From contig CAWJUU010000008.1 of NCBI GenBank assembly GCA_963846165.1, positions 372,001 through 436,000 of the forward strand: a DNA stretch of 64,000 nucleotides. The letters run 5' to 3'. A program made the position numbers and the translations under genes. This DNA is from WHSW01 sp963846165 (lineage in GTDB: Bacteria; Actinomycetota; Thermoleophilia; Solirubrobacterales; 70-9). Numbering within the stretch: the first letter of the stretch is position 1; each line of letters starts with the position of its first letter. Below the pieces are notes generated by a model. It ran no database searches. It worked only from the letters and a program-made list of their open reading frames with translations, and was not told where the DNA came from. This document shows positions 9,593 to 18,169 of this stretch, piece after piece.

Positions 9593-10240
9593 ATGCTGGT
9601 GAAGTTCTGCGGCATAACCAGGATCGAGGACGCGCGCGAGGCGGTACGCCTCGGCGCCTGGGCGATCGGCCTCAACCACTCAGAGCAGAGCCCGCGGCGG
9701 TGCGACCCCGGAACCGCGGTCGAGATCAGCGCCGAGCTGCGGCGAGCGACCGAGATCGTCGGCGTCTTCGTCAACGCGTCGCTCGACGAGGTCGCCCGAG
9801 CGGCCGAGGATGAGCAGCTCTCGATGCTCCAGCTCCACGGCGACGAGGGGCCGGACTTCTGCCGCGAGGCCGCCCGCCGGACGGGCTGCAAGGTGATCAA
9901 GGCGGTCGGCGTTCGCAGCGGGGCCGACGTGCAGGCGGCCGAGGCCTTCCGCACCGACTACCACCTGCTTGACGCGCATCGGCCCGGCGTCCCCGGGGGC
10001 ACGGGCGAGACGTTCGACTGGGAGCTGGTCTCGCGTCGCTCGAGCGAGATCCCGCTGATCCTCGCAGGGGGGCTGCGCCCCGACAACGTCGCCGAGGCGA
10101 TCTCGGTGACCCGGCCGTTCGCGGTCGACGTGGCGAGCGGGATCGAGGTCGCGCCCGGGGTCAAGGACCACGCGCTGATGGCGGCGTTCGCCGCGAGCGC
10201 GGGCCTGGGCTCCGCCGATCCGCGAGCGGTGGCGCGATGA
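9593..10240 (+). CDS. trpF: phosphoribosylanthranilate isomerase
   Basis: A 215-residue (beta/alpha)8 isomerase (PRA to CdRP). The catalytic Cys is in the N-terminal KFCGITR segment. Later segments LQLHGDEG, LLDAHRPGVPGGTGETFDW (with the catalytic Asp) and LAGGLRPDNVAEAI, VDVASGIE are standard. Unlike many genomes, this one keeps trpF separate from trpC and starts a second trp block with it. Its stop overlaps the trpB start (ATGA), so the two are translationally coupled. Confidence 0.95.
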   Translation: MLVKFCGITRIEDAREAVRLGAWAIGLNHSEQSPRRCDPGTAVEISAELRRATEIVGVFVNASLDEVARAAEDEQLSMLQLHGDEGPDFCREAARRTGCKVIKAVGVRSGADVQAAEAFRTDYHLLDAHRPGVPGGTGETFDWELVSRRSSEIPLILAGGLRPDNVAEAISVTRPFAVDVASGIEVAPGVKDHALMAAFAASAGLGSADPRAVAR

Positions 10241-11517
10241 GCGCCTCCGGCCCTGCGGGCGCGGGCGGCGGCCTCGGCGCAACCCTCGGGGTCGATGAGC
10301 GCTTCGGCTCCTACGGAGGCCGCTTCGTCCCAGAGGTCTTGATCGCGGCGCTCGACGAGCTCACGGCGGCCTGGGCGCAGGCGCGCGACGACGACGGCTT
10401 CCGTACCGAGCTCGATCGCCTGCTGCGGGATTTCGTCGGCCGGCCGACGCCGCTCTATCTCGCCGAGCGGCTCTCCGAGCGGGTCGGCAACCGGGTCTAC
10501 CTCAAGCGCGAGGATCTCGCCCATACCGGCGCCCACAAGATCAACAACGCGGTCGGTCAGGCGCTGCTCGCCAGGCGGATGGGAAAGCGGCGGGTGATCG
10601 CCGAGACCGGCGCCGGCCAGCACGGCGTCGCCGCGGCGACCGCGTGTGCGCTGCTCGGGCTCGAATGCGTGGTCTACATGGGGACCGAGGACATGCGCCG
10701 CCAGGCGCCCAACGTCGAACGCATGCGTCTGCTCGGCGCCGAGGTCGCGCCCGTCGAGGCCGGTGCGCGCACGCTCAAGGAGGCGGTCAGCGCCGCGATC
10801 CGCGATTGGGTCACCAACGTCGCCACCACCCACTACATCATCGGCTCCGCGGTCGGCCCGGCTCCGTACCCGGCGCTCGTGCGCGACCTCCAGCGGGTGA
10901 TCGGCGAGGAGGCGCGCGAGCAGGCGCTTGCCGCCGAAGGGGCGCTCCCTGCGCGCGTGATCGCCTGCGTCGGCGGGGGGTCGAACTCGATCGGCACCTT
11001 CGTCCCCTTCGTCGACGACGCCGAGGTCGAGCTGATCGGCGTCGAGGCCGGGGGAGAGGGACTGGAAAGCGGGCGTCATGGCGCCTCGTTGACCGCCGGG
11101 CGAACCGGCGTCCTGCACGGCGCGCTCTCGTCTGTGCTCGCCGACGACGACGGCCAGATCCTCGAGGCGCACTCGGTCTCGGCGGGACTCGACTATCCCG
11201 GCGTCGGCCCCGAGCACGCCTATCTGCGCGACATTGGCCGCGTCCGCTACGAGGCGGTCACCGACGACGAAGCGCTGAGCGCCTTCCGCGAGCTCGCCAG
11301 GCTTGAGGGGATCATCCCGGCGCTGGAGCCGAGCCACGCCGTGGCGTGGCTGTTGGGAAACAGCCCCGCCAGGGCGAACAAGGACCGCGCCACCTCCTCG
11401 ACTTCGCCTGCGGGGGTGCGCGGGTCAGCCGAGGGACGTCCCTACGACATCCTCACGCTGAGCGGGCGGGGCGACAAGGACCTGGCCGAGGTCGTCGAGC
11501 GGCTCGGCGATGGCTGA
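10237..11517 (+). CDS. trpB: tryptophan synthase beta chain
   Basis: A 426-residue PLP enzyme that joins indole and serine. The PLP lysine is Lys101 in HTGAHKINNAVG; the phosphate loop is GGGSNSIG and the C-terminal signature is LSGRGDKD. The start overlaps trpF and the end overlaps trpA by 8 bp. One oddity is seen directly: between SHAVAWLL (to residue 373) and GRPYDILTLSGRGDKD (from 400) there is a stretch of about 26 low-complexity residues where TrpB proteins usually have a short turn, and its DNA begins with a strong hairpin (11343-11370). The catalytic core is intact, so the enzyme is probably active. Confidence 0.95.
   Translation: MSASGPAGAGGGLGATLGVDERFGSYGGRFVPEVLIAALDELTAAWAQARDDDGFRTELDRLLRDFVGRPTPLYLAERLSERVGNRVYLKREDLAHTGAHKINNAVGQALLARRMGKRRVIAETGAGQHGVAAATACALLGLECVVYMGTEDMRRQAPNVERMRLLGAEVAPVEAGARTLKEAVSAAIRDWVTNVATTHYIIGSAVGPAPYPALVRDLQRVIGEEAREQALAAEGALPARVIACVGGGSNSIGTFVPFVDDAEVELIGVEAGGEGLESGRHGASLTAGRTGVLHGALSSVLADDDGQILEAHSVSAGLDYPGVGPEHAYLRDIGRVRYEAVTDDEALSAFRELARLEGIIPALEPSHAVAWLLGNSPARANKDRATSSTSPAGVRGSAEGRPYDILTLSGRGDKDLAEVVERLGDG
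11343..11370 (+). repeat. 12-bp stem hairpin inside trpB at the start of an extra segment
   Basis: The arms 11343-11354 and 11359-11370 are inverted repeats with one mismatch and a GGGA loop. The hairpin lies where the encoded protein begins to depart from ordinary TrpB. It may mark a small palindromic insertion, or it may be chance in GC-rich DNA. Confidence 0.5.
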
Positions 11518-12397
11518 TCGCATCGCCGCGGCCTTCGAGGCGGCACATGAGGACAACCGCGCGGCGCTGATGCCCTACATGATGGGCGGCTTCCCCGACC
11601 GCGAGACCTCGTTCGCGGTCGCTGACGCATACGCCGACGCTGGAGCGGACCTGGTCGAGCTCGGTATCCCATACTCCGACCCGCTCGCCGACGGGCCCGT
11701 GATCCACGCGGCGGGCACGCGGGCGCTCGAGGCCGGGGCGACGCTCGAATCCGTGCTCGCCGTCTGCGAGCGGCTCGCGGCGCGGCTTCCGGTGGTGCCA
11801 ATGGTCTACGCGAACATGGCGATCGCGCGCGGTCCCGAGCGCTTCGCGCTGGCGCTCGCCGACGCCGGCGCCGCCGGCGCGATCGTTCCCGACCTGCCGC
11901 CGGAGGAGGGGGGAGAGGTCGCCGACGCCCTGCGCGGCGCCCGCCTCGCCCTGATCCCGCTCGTCGCCCCGACCACCCCGCCCGAGCGCCGGGCACGCAT
12001 CTGCGCCGGCGCCGAGGGCTTCGTCTACGTCGTCTCCGACACGCGCACGACCGGGGAGCGCGATGAGCTGCCGGTCGCGCTCGGCGAGCTCGTCGAAGCG
12101 ACCAGGGCGGACTCCCCGGTGCCGGTTGCCGTCGGCTTTGGGATCGGCACCCCCGAGCAGGCCGCTGAGGTCGGCCGCCTCGCCGACGGCGTCATCATCG
12201 GCTCCCGCCTCGTCCGGGCTGTCGCCGAGGCCGCCACGCCCAAGCAGGCCGCCGCCTCGGTTTCATCCTTCATCTCCGACTGCCGCGAACGCCTATCCGG
12301 GGGTGGCGCCGGGGTCGGGGGTCGCCGAGAAGCCGGACTTCCGGGCCGGAAGTCGCAGGCGACCCCCGACACCGGTGCCGGGACCCCCGGCCGGTAG
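11510..12397 (+). CDS. trpA: tryptophan synthase alpha chain
   Basis: A 295-residue alpha subunit that cleaves indole-3-glycerol phosphate to indole. The catalytic Glu is in LVELGIPYSDPLADGPVI, which also holds the catalytic Asp, and the phosphate loops are in VAVGFGIGTPEQA and IIGSRLV. The conserved protein ends near residue 263 (CRERLS). The last 30 or so residues are a Gly/Pro/Arg tail that family members do not usually have, and the DNA encoding it is a large palindrome (12305-12379). The original stop was probably lost when this sequence arose. The gene overlaps trpB by 8 bp. Confidence 0.94.
   Translation: MADRIAAAFEAAHEDNRAALMPYMMGGFPDRETSFAVADAYADAGADLVELGIPYSDPLADGPVIHAAGTRALEAGATLESVLAVCERLAARLPVVPMVYANMAIARGPERFALALADAGAAGAIVPDLPPEEGGEVADALRGARLALIPLVAPTTPPERRARICAGAEGFVYVVSDTRTTGERDELPVALGELVEATRADSPVPVAVGFGIGTPEQAAEVGRLADGVIIGSRLVRAVAEAATPKQAAASVSSFISDCRERLSGGGAGVGGRREAGLPGRKSQATPDTGAGTPGR
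12305..12379 (+). repeat. large nested palindrome in the trpA 3' end
   Basis: Arms 12305-12326 and 12358-12379 are 22-nt inverted repeats with two mismatches, including a perfect 13-bp core (12314-12326 with 12358-12370). Inside them sits a second hairpin built on GACTTCCGG and CCGGAAGTC. It could end the trp transcript or be a REP-like mobile palindrome. There is no U-tract, so a classic intrinsic terminator is less likely. Confidence 0.7.
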
Positions 12398-12410
12398 GCT
12401 TTCGCCGCAG

Positions 12411-12572
12411 ATGCGGCTCCTCGTCTTCACCGTCGTCGGCCTGATCGCCCTGATCGTCGGCTACACCTTCGGGCTCGGCGGCACTGTGAGCGCGCTGATC
12501 TTCCTGTTCATCATCTTCAACGGGATCCTCGACGCCTGGGCGAAGCCGATCCTCGACTGGCTGCGCGCCTAA
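12411..12572 (+). CDS. small two-helix membrane protein (53 residues)
   Basis: The ATG is 17 nt after the -10-like TAGGCT that overlaps the trpA stop. The product has two hydrophobic helices (about residues 3-22 and 29-46) separated by GLGG, and a short polar end with DAWAKPILDWLRA. It resembles other tiny actinobacterial membrane proteins, but I do not recognise a named family. Because the two helices are clean and the frame is bounded by good start and stop codons, I think it is a real gene. No function can be given. Confidence 0.6.
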   Translation: MRLLVFTVVGLIALIVGYTFGLGGTVSALIFLFIIFNGILDAWAKPILDWLRA

Positions 12573-12635
12573 CGGCGCGGTCCTCCAGCGCGTACTCGCC
12601 GGCTGACCGGTCCTGGTACGGCCGCCGCCGGCGGG

Positions 12636-12641
12636 TATCTT
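12636..12641 (+). promoter_or_regulatory. -10-like TATCTT of a leaderless pfp transcript
   Basis: TATCTT is followed by 6 nt and then the GTG start of the phosphofructokinase gene. No ribosome-binding site is present, and this supports the GTG at 12648 as the start. Confidence 0.55.
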
Positions 12642-12647
12642 GGCCGC

Positions 12648-13673
12648 GTGCGATTCGGTGTGCTCACCGGCGGCGGTGACTGTCCGGGCCTGAACGCGGT
12701 CATCCGCGCGATCGTTCGTAAGGGTGTCGCCGAGTACGGCCACGAGTTCGTCGGCTATCGCGATGGCTGGCGCGGCCCGCTCGAGGGCGACTGGCGACCG
12801 CTCGGCGTCCCCGAGGTGCGGGGCATTCTGCCTCGCGGAGGCACGATCCTGGGCTCGTCGCGAACCAACCCGTTGAAGGAGGAGCGCGGCCCGGAGCGAA
12901 TCGCCGCCGCCCTGGAGCGCGAGCGGGTCGACGGTCTGATCGCGATCGGCGGTGAGGACACGCTCGGCGCCGCGCGGGAGCTGCACCCGGCGGGGATCAA
13001 CGTCGTCGGCGTGCCGAAGACGATCGACAACGACCTCAACGCGACCGACTACACGTTCGGCTTCGACACCGCGGTCAACATCGCGATGGTCTCGATCGAT
13101 CGTCTGCACACGACCGCGGAGAGCCACAAGCGCACCTTGATCGTCGAGGTCATGGGCCGCCACGCCGGTTGGATAGCCCTGCACTCCGGCCTCGCCGGTG
13201 GCGCGAACGTGATCCTGATCCCCGAGCATCCGTTCGACCTCGAGCGCGTCTGCGAGTACATCAAGACCCGGTTCGAGAGCCAGTACGCGCCGATCGTGGT
13301 CGTGTCCGAGGGCGCCGAGCCGGAGGGCGGCATGCCGCTGGCCGAGGACGCCCCCACCGACGCTTTCGGCCACGTCCGCCTCGGCGGCATCGGCCACTGG
13401 CTCGAGGGCGAGATCGAGGCCCGAACCGGCCACGAGGCCCGCGCGACGGTGCTCGGTCACGTTCAGCGTGGGGGCACGCCGACTGCCTTCGACCGCGTCC
13501 TCGCGACCCGCTTCGGCCTCCACGCGATCGACGCCGCGCACCAGGGGGAGTGGGGGAAGATGACCTCGCTGCGCGCCACCGACATCGTCCTCGTCGACCT
13601 CGCCGAGGCGACCGCGGAGCTCAAGCTCGTCCCCGAGGCGCTCTACCGGGAGGCCGAGGTCTTCTTCGGGTGA
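12648..13673 (+). CDS. pfp: 6-phosphofructokinase, probably pyrophosphate-dependent
   Basis: A 341-residue PFK that phosphorylates fructose 6-phosphate. The N-terminal GGGDCPGLNAVIR loop, PKTIDNDL with the catalytic Asp, and EVMGRHAGWIAL with QRGGTPTAFDR are all present. Two positions decide the phosphate donor in this family: ATP enzymes have Gly at 104 and Gly at 124 (E. coli numbering), while PPi enzymes have Asp and Lys. Here residue 104 is Asp (in GGEDT) and 124 is Lys (in VPKTIDND), so a reversible PPi-linked enzyme is expected. The GTG start follows TATCTT by 6 nt. The stop overlaps the next gene. Confidence 0.9.
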   Translation: MRFGVLTGGGDCPGLNAVIRAIVRKGVAEYGHEFVGYRDGWRGPLEGDWRPLGVPEVRGILPRGGTILGSSRTNPLKEERGPERIAAALERERVDGLIAIGGEDTLGAARELHPAGINVVGVPKTIDNDLNATDYTFGFDTAVNIAMVSIDRLHTTAESHKRTLIVEVMGRHAGWIALHSGLAGGANVILIPEHPFDLERVCEYIKTRFESQYAPIVVVSEGAEPEGGMPLAEDAPTDAFGHVRLGGIGHWLEGEIEARTGHEARATVLGHVQRGGTPTAFDRVLATRFGLHAIDAAHQGEWGKMTSLRATDIVLVDLAEATAELKLVPEALYREAEVFFG

Positions 13674-14788
13674 CCCGCCGGCTCGCGGTGCTCGGGCTGA
13701 TCGCCGCGACGTTGGCCGGCTGCTCGAGCGGCTCGGACGACGCCGACGGCGAGGCGACGCTGCGCGTCTACCTCAGCATGCCGCTGACCGGTCCGGCCGC
13801 CGCCGGCGGACGAGACGCGGCCGACGGTGCCGAGCTGGCGCTGGCGGACGCCGGCGCCGAGGCGGGCAGCGTCGCCGTCGAGGCGATGCTGCTCGACGAC
13901 ACCGAGGGCGCCGGCGGGGAGGCGCGTTGGACCCCGGCAAGAGCGGCCGCCAACGCCCGCGCCGCGACGCAGGACTCGACCGCGATCGCCTTCCTCGGCG
14001 ACTTCGAGTCCGGCGCCACCCGCGCCTCGCTGCCGATCACAAACGAGGCCCGCATGCTCCAGGTCTCGCCCGCGAGCGGCGCGGCCGACCTAGTGGCGCC
14101 GTTCCCGGGCTCCGATGAGGTGCCGGAGGTGCAGCCGAGCGGGGAGCGCACCTTCGGGCGCGTGATTCCGAGCGACGACGCGCAGGCCGCCGCCGGCGCC
14201 GACTGGGTCGACCGGATGGGAGTGCGCCGGGTCGCCACCCTCTCCGACGACTCTCGGTTCGGGAAGCAGATGGTCTCGGCGTTCGAGGACGCGCTCCGAC
14301 GGGCATCGGTCACGAACAGGCGTGTTCGCACGCTGTATTACGGCGGCGAGCCTGATGCTCAGCCCGCGTCGCTCTCGCAGAGCATCCCGCAGCTCATCGT
14401 CTCCGATGCCGAGCTGGTTCCCGGCGCGGTTGCCGCGCAGCCGCCCGGGACGCTCGCGACCTCCGCCGCCCTCGACCCGTCGCAGCTCCCACTCGCAGGA
14501 AGCGACTTCGTCGCCAACTTCGAGGCCGAGTACGGCCGTAGCCCCGGCCGCTACGCCGCCTACGGCTACGAGGCGATGGCGGTGATCCTCGACTCGATCG
14601 ATCGCGCCACCGACCCGCTCGACCGCGCCGCGGTGATCGACGCCTTCTTCGCCACAGCCGAGCGCGACTCGGCCCTCGGCAGCTACTCGATCGATGAGGT
14701 CGGGGACACGACCCTCGGCCGGATGACCGGTTACGAGCTCGTGGGCCTCGAGCCGCCGGAGCCCGTCGCCGAGCTGACCGTTCCCTGA
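13670..14788 (+). CDS. periplasmic-binding-protein-like lipoprotein (LivJ/amino-acid type)
   Basis: A 372-residue exported lipoprotein. The signal peptide (MTRRLAVLGLIAATLAGC) ends in a lipobox with the lipidated Cys at about residue 18. The rest has the layout of a type 1 periplasmic binding protein: LRVYLSMPLTGP at the first strand, FLGDFESGATRASLPITNEA, and a hinge region with YEAMAVILDSIDRA near the end. These proteins capture branched-chain amino acids or related ligands for ABC transporters, but no permease or ATPase genes of that class are nearby, so it may be a sensor or orphan. Its GTG overlaps the pfp stop, which suggests co-transcription. Confidence 0.82.
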   Translation: MTRRLAVLGLIAATLAGCSSGSDDADGEATLRVYLSMPLTGPAAAGGRDAADGAELALADAGAEAGSVAVEAMLLDDTEGAGGEARWTPARAAANARAATQDSTAIAFLGDFESGATRASLPITNEARMLQVSPASGAADLVAPFPGSDEVPEVQPSGERTFGRVIPSDDAQAAAGADWVDRMGVRRVATLSDDSRFGKQMVSAFEDALRRASVTNRRVRTLYYGGEPDAQPASLSQSIPQLIVSDAELVPGAVAAQPPGTLATSAALDPSQLPLAGSDFVANFEAEYGRSPGRYAAYGYEAMAVILDSIDRATDPLDRAAVIDAFFATAERDSALGSYSIDEVGDTTLGRMTGYELVGLEPPEPVAELTVP

Positions 14789-14821
14789 GCGCTCGGCCGG
14801 CGCGATCAGCCGTTGTATCTC

Positions 14822-15736
14822 TCAACGCCTCCCGAGCAGGTCGTGGAGCGCCACCTCGATCGCGGGGAACCGGAACTCGTAGCCGAGGTCGAGGGCGCGG
14901 CGGGGCATCACGCGGATGCTGCCGAGGATCTGGTCAGTGAGCTCCTCGCCGCGCATCGCCGCGAGGGCCAGGCGCGGCACCGGCATCACGGCCGGCCGCC
15001 CGAGCGCCTTGCCGAGCGCCTTCGAGAACTCGCGATTGGTTGCCGGATTGGGCGCACTCGCGTTGAGTGGATCCCGGACCTCCTCGTTCTCCAGCGCCCA
15101 GAGGACGAGCCCGACCTCGTCGTCACGGTGGATCCAGGGCATGTATTGGTGGCCTCCGGCGAGCGGGCCCCCGAGGCCGAGCTTGAACGGCAACAGGAGC
15201 TGCTTCAACAGCCCGCCCGCGGGGTCGAGCACGGGGGCGCTGCGCAGCACCGTCACGCGGACGCCCGCGTCGGCGGCCGCCAGCGCCTCGTGCTCCCAAT
15301 CGCGACAGAGCTCGCCGGTCCAGTCCTCAGCGGGCGGGGTCGACTCGTCGACGATCGCCTCGCCCCGGTCGCCGTAGTAGCCGACCGCGCACTGGCTGAC
15401 GAGGGTCGTCGGTGAGGGCGTCGCGGCGAGCATCCCGTCGACGAGGTTCTTGGTCGCCCGCACACGGCTCTCGCGGATCCGCTGCTTCGCCGCCGGCGTG
15501 AGGCGCTGGTTGATGTTCTCCCCGATCAGGTTGATGACCCCGTCGACGCCCTCGAACGCCGCCGCGGGCGGGCGCTCGCCGGCGGGATCCCAGGCGTGCC
15601 AGGTGAGGGTCGGATTCGTCTCTCGGGCTCGCACCGGGTCGCGGCTGAGCCCGACGACCTCGTCGCCGCGCGCCAGGAGTGCGTCGCAGGCGGACGAGCC
15701 GATCATTCCGGTTGCTCCGGTGACAAGTACTCGCAC
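14822..15736 (-). CDS. TIGR01777-type NAD(P)-dependent epimerase
   Basis: A 304-residue extended short-chain dehydrogenase. The Rossmann motif VTGATGMIGS opens the protein. GVDGVINLIGENI, SQCAVGYYGDRGE and the C-terminal segment LGYEFRFPAIEVALHDLL are characteristic of the TIGR01777 (SDR39U1/YfcH) family, whose substrate is unknown. The active-site Tyr is in the VGYYG segment. It is on the opposite strand to the binding protein and head-to-tail behind the malic enzyme (30 bp gap), so the two may be co-transcribed. Confidence 0.9.
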   Translation of the reverse strand: MRVLVTGATGMIGSSACDALLARGDEVVGLSRDPVRARETNPTLTWHAWDPAGERPPAAAFEGVDGVINLIGENINQRLTPAAKQRIRESRVRATKNLVDGMLAATPSPTTLVSQCAVGYYGDRGEAIVDESTPPAEDWTGELCRDWEHEALAAADAGVRVTVLRSAPVLDPAGGLLKQLLLPFKLGLGGPLAGGHQYMPWIHRDDEVGLVLWALENEEVRDPLNASAPNPATNREFSKALGKALGRPAVMPVPRLALAAMRGEELTDQILGSIRVMPRRALDLGYEFRFPAIEVALHDLLGRR

Positions 15737-15766
15737 GGTCCCGCCTTCCTACCCGCGTCGCGGCGC

Positions 15767-17215
<1,449 letters not shown>

Positions 17216-17224
17216 GGGCGGCGG

Positions 17225-17230
17225 ATTCTA
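17225..17230 (-). promoter_or_regulatory. -10 element TAGAAT of the malic enzyme gene
   Basis: On the complementary strand TAGAAT precedes the GTG at 17215 by 9 nt, with no Shine-Dalgarno sequence. It is one of the closest matches to the TATAAT consensus in the window. Confidence 0.5.
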
Positions 17231-17253
17231 GGCCCGGGGGCGAAATCTGCCGG

Positions 17254-17284
17254 CTGGCGACTTACTCGTCTGTATGGACGAAGA
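17254..17284 (+). repeat. left inverted repeat of a gene-sized cassette
   Basis: CTGGCG-N2-TTACTCGTCTG followed by GACGAA. It matches the reverse complement of 18118-18147 at 24 of about 30 positions with one 1-nt gap. The ATG of the enclosed gene (17274) lies inside the inner part. Confidence 0.6.
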
Positions 17285-18109
17285 AGGCGCCACGACGGCC
17301 GCGGTTATCGCTCGGATCGCCGGATCGCAGCACGGGGTGGTCGAGATCGGCCAACTTCGGGACGCCGGGGTTAGCAAGGACAGCGTGTGGAAGGCGGTGA
17401 AGGCCCACCGGCTACATCGGGTCTTCCGCGGGGTGTATGCGGTTGGGCATCGCGGGTTGAGCAATGAGGGGAGGTGGATGGCGGCGGTGCTGGCGTGCGG
17501 GGAGGGGGCGGTGCTCAGTCACCGGAGCGCCGCTGAACTGTGGGCGCTGCTCCGCGTGCGTGCCGGCTCCGTCGACGTCGACGATCCCCAGCGCTGCGGG
17601 TCGGGCGCGCCGGCCTGGACTCCGGATACATCGCTCTCCCTCACTGCCACTCGCGGCTACGACGCATCACCGGCGCATCCCGGTACCACGCCCGCCCGAA
17701 CCCTTCTCGATCTGCGCCGCGTGGCGCCTCCGGGCGATGAGCTCCGCAAGGCAACCCGCCAAGCCGAGTTCCTCGGCTCTCGACCTGGGCGAGATCGAGA
17801 CCGACGGCACACGCAGCGACCCGGAGGCGGACCTGCTGCGTCTCTGCCGCCGCCACCGCATCCCGCCACCCGAGGTCAACGTGCCCAATCGGCCGTTTCA
17901 CGGTCGACTTCGTCTGGCGCCGCGAGCGACTGGTGGTGGAGGTCGACGGATACGCGGCTCACCGCGGCCGCCAGGCTTTCGAGGACGATCGAGCCCGCGA
18001 GCTCGAGCCTGCACGGCGTGGCCTCCGCCTGCGCCGCTTCTCCGCCCGCCAGGTCGAGCGGCAGTCGCGGGCGGTGGCCGGAAGCATTGCCGAGGAGCTT
18101 CGCGCTTGA
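17274..18109 (+). pseudogene. AbiEi/DUF559-like winged-helix plus PD-(D/E)XK-type protein, frameshifted twice
   Basis: Read in one frame from ATG 17274, the protein has an N-terminal winged-helix region (VVEIGQLRDAGVSKDSVWK, then HRLHRVFRGVYAVGHRG) typical of AbiEi-like antitoxin or regulator proteins, and LSHRSAAELWALL. Near 17780 the frame must move by one base to read SDPEADLLRLCRRHRIPPPE, and near 17890 again to reach VDFVWRRERLVVEVDGYAAHRG...FEDDRAR...LRLRRFSARQV, the DUF559 nuclease-fold domain with the E-V-D core. Both shifts correspond to one extra base. Either the gene is dead, or the sequence has errors, or frameshifting is used. The gene is bracketed by inverted repeats (17254-17284, 18118-18147). 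Function is unknown; the family occurs in many copies in actinobacteria. Confidence 0.7.
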
Positions 18110-18117
18110 TGGCGGCT

Positions 18118-18147
18118 TGTTCGTCTCTCAGACGAGTAACCCGCCAG
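18118..18147 (-). repeat. right inverted repeat of the cassette
   Basis: Reverse complement of the left repeat: CAGACGAGTAA-N2-CGCCAG preceded by TTCGTC. It starts 8 bp after the stop of the frameshifted gene. Within it TCGTCT and AGACGA can pair as a hairpin that may also serve as a terminator. Confidence 0.6.
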
Positions 18148-18157
18148 TTGCGCCCCA

Positions 18158-18163
18158 TAAGAT
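18158..18163 (+). promoter_or_regulatory. -10-like TAAGAT of a leaderless polA transcript
   Basis: TAAGAT, then 6 nt, then GTG of polA, with no ribosome-binding site. It starts 10 bp after the right inverted repeat, so the cassette lies directly against the polA promoter. Confidence 0.55.
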
Positions 18164-18169
18164 CGATAC

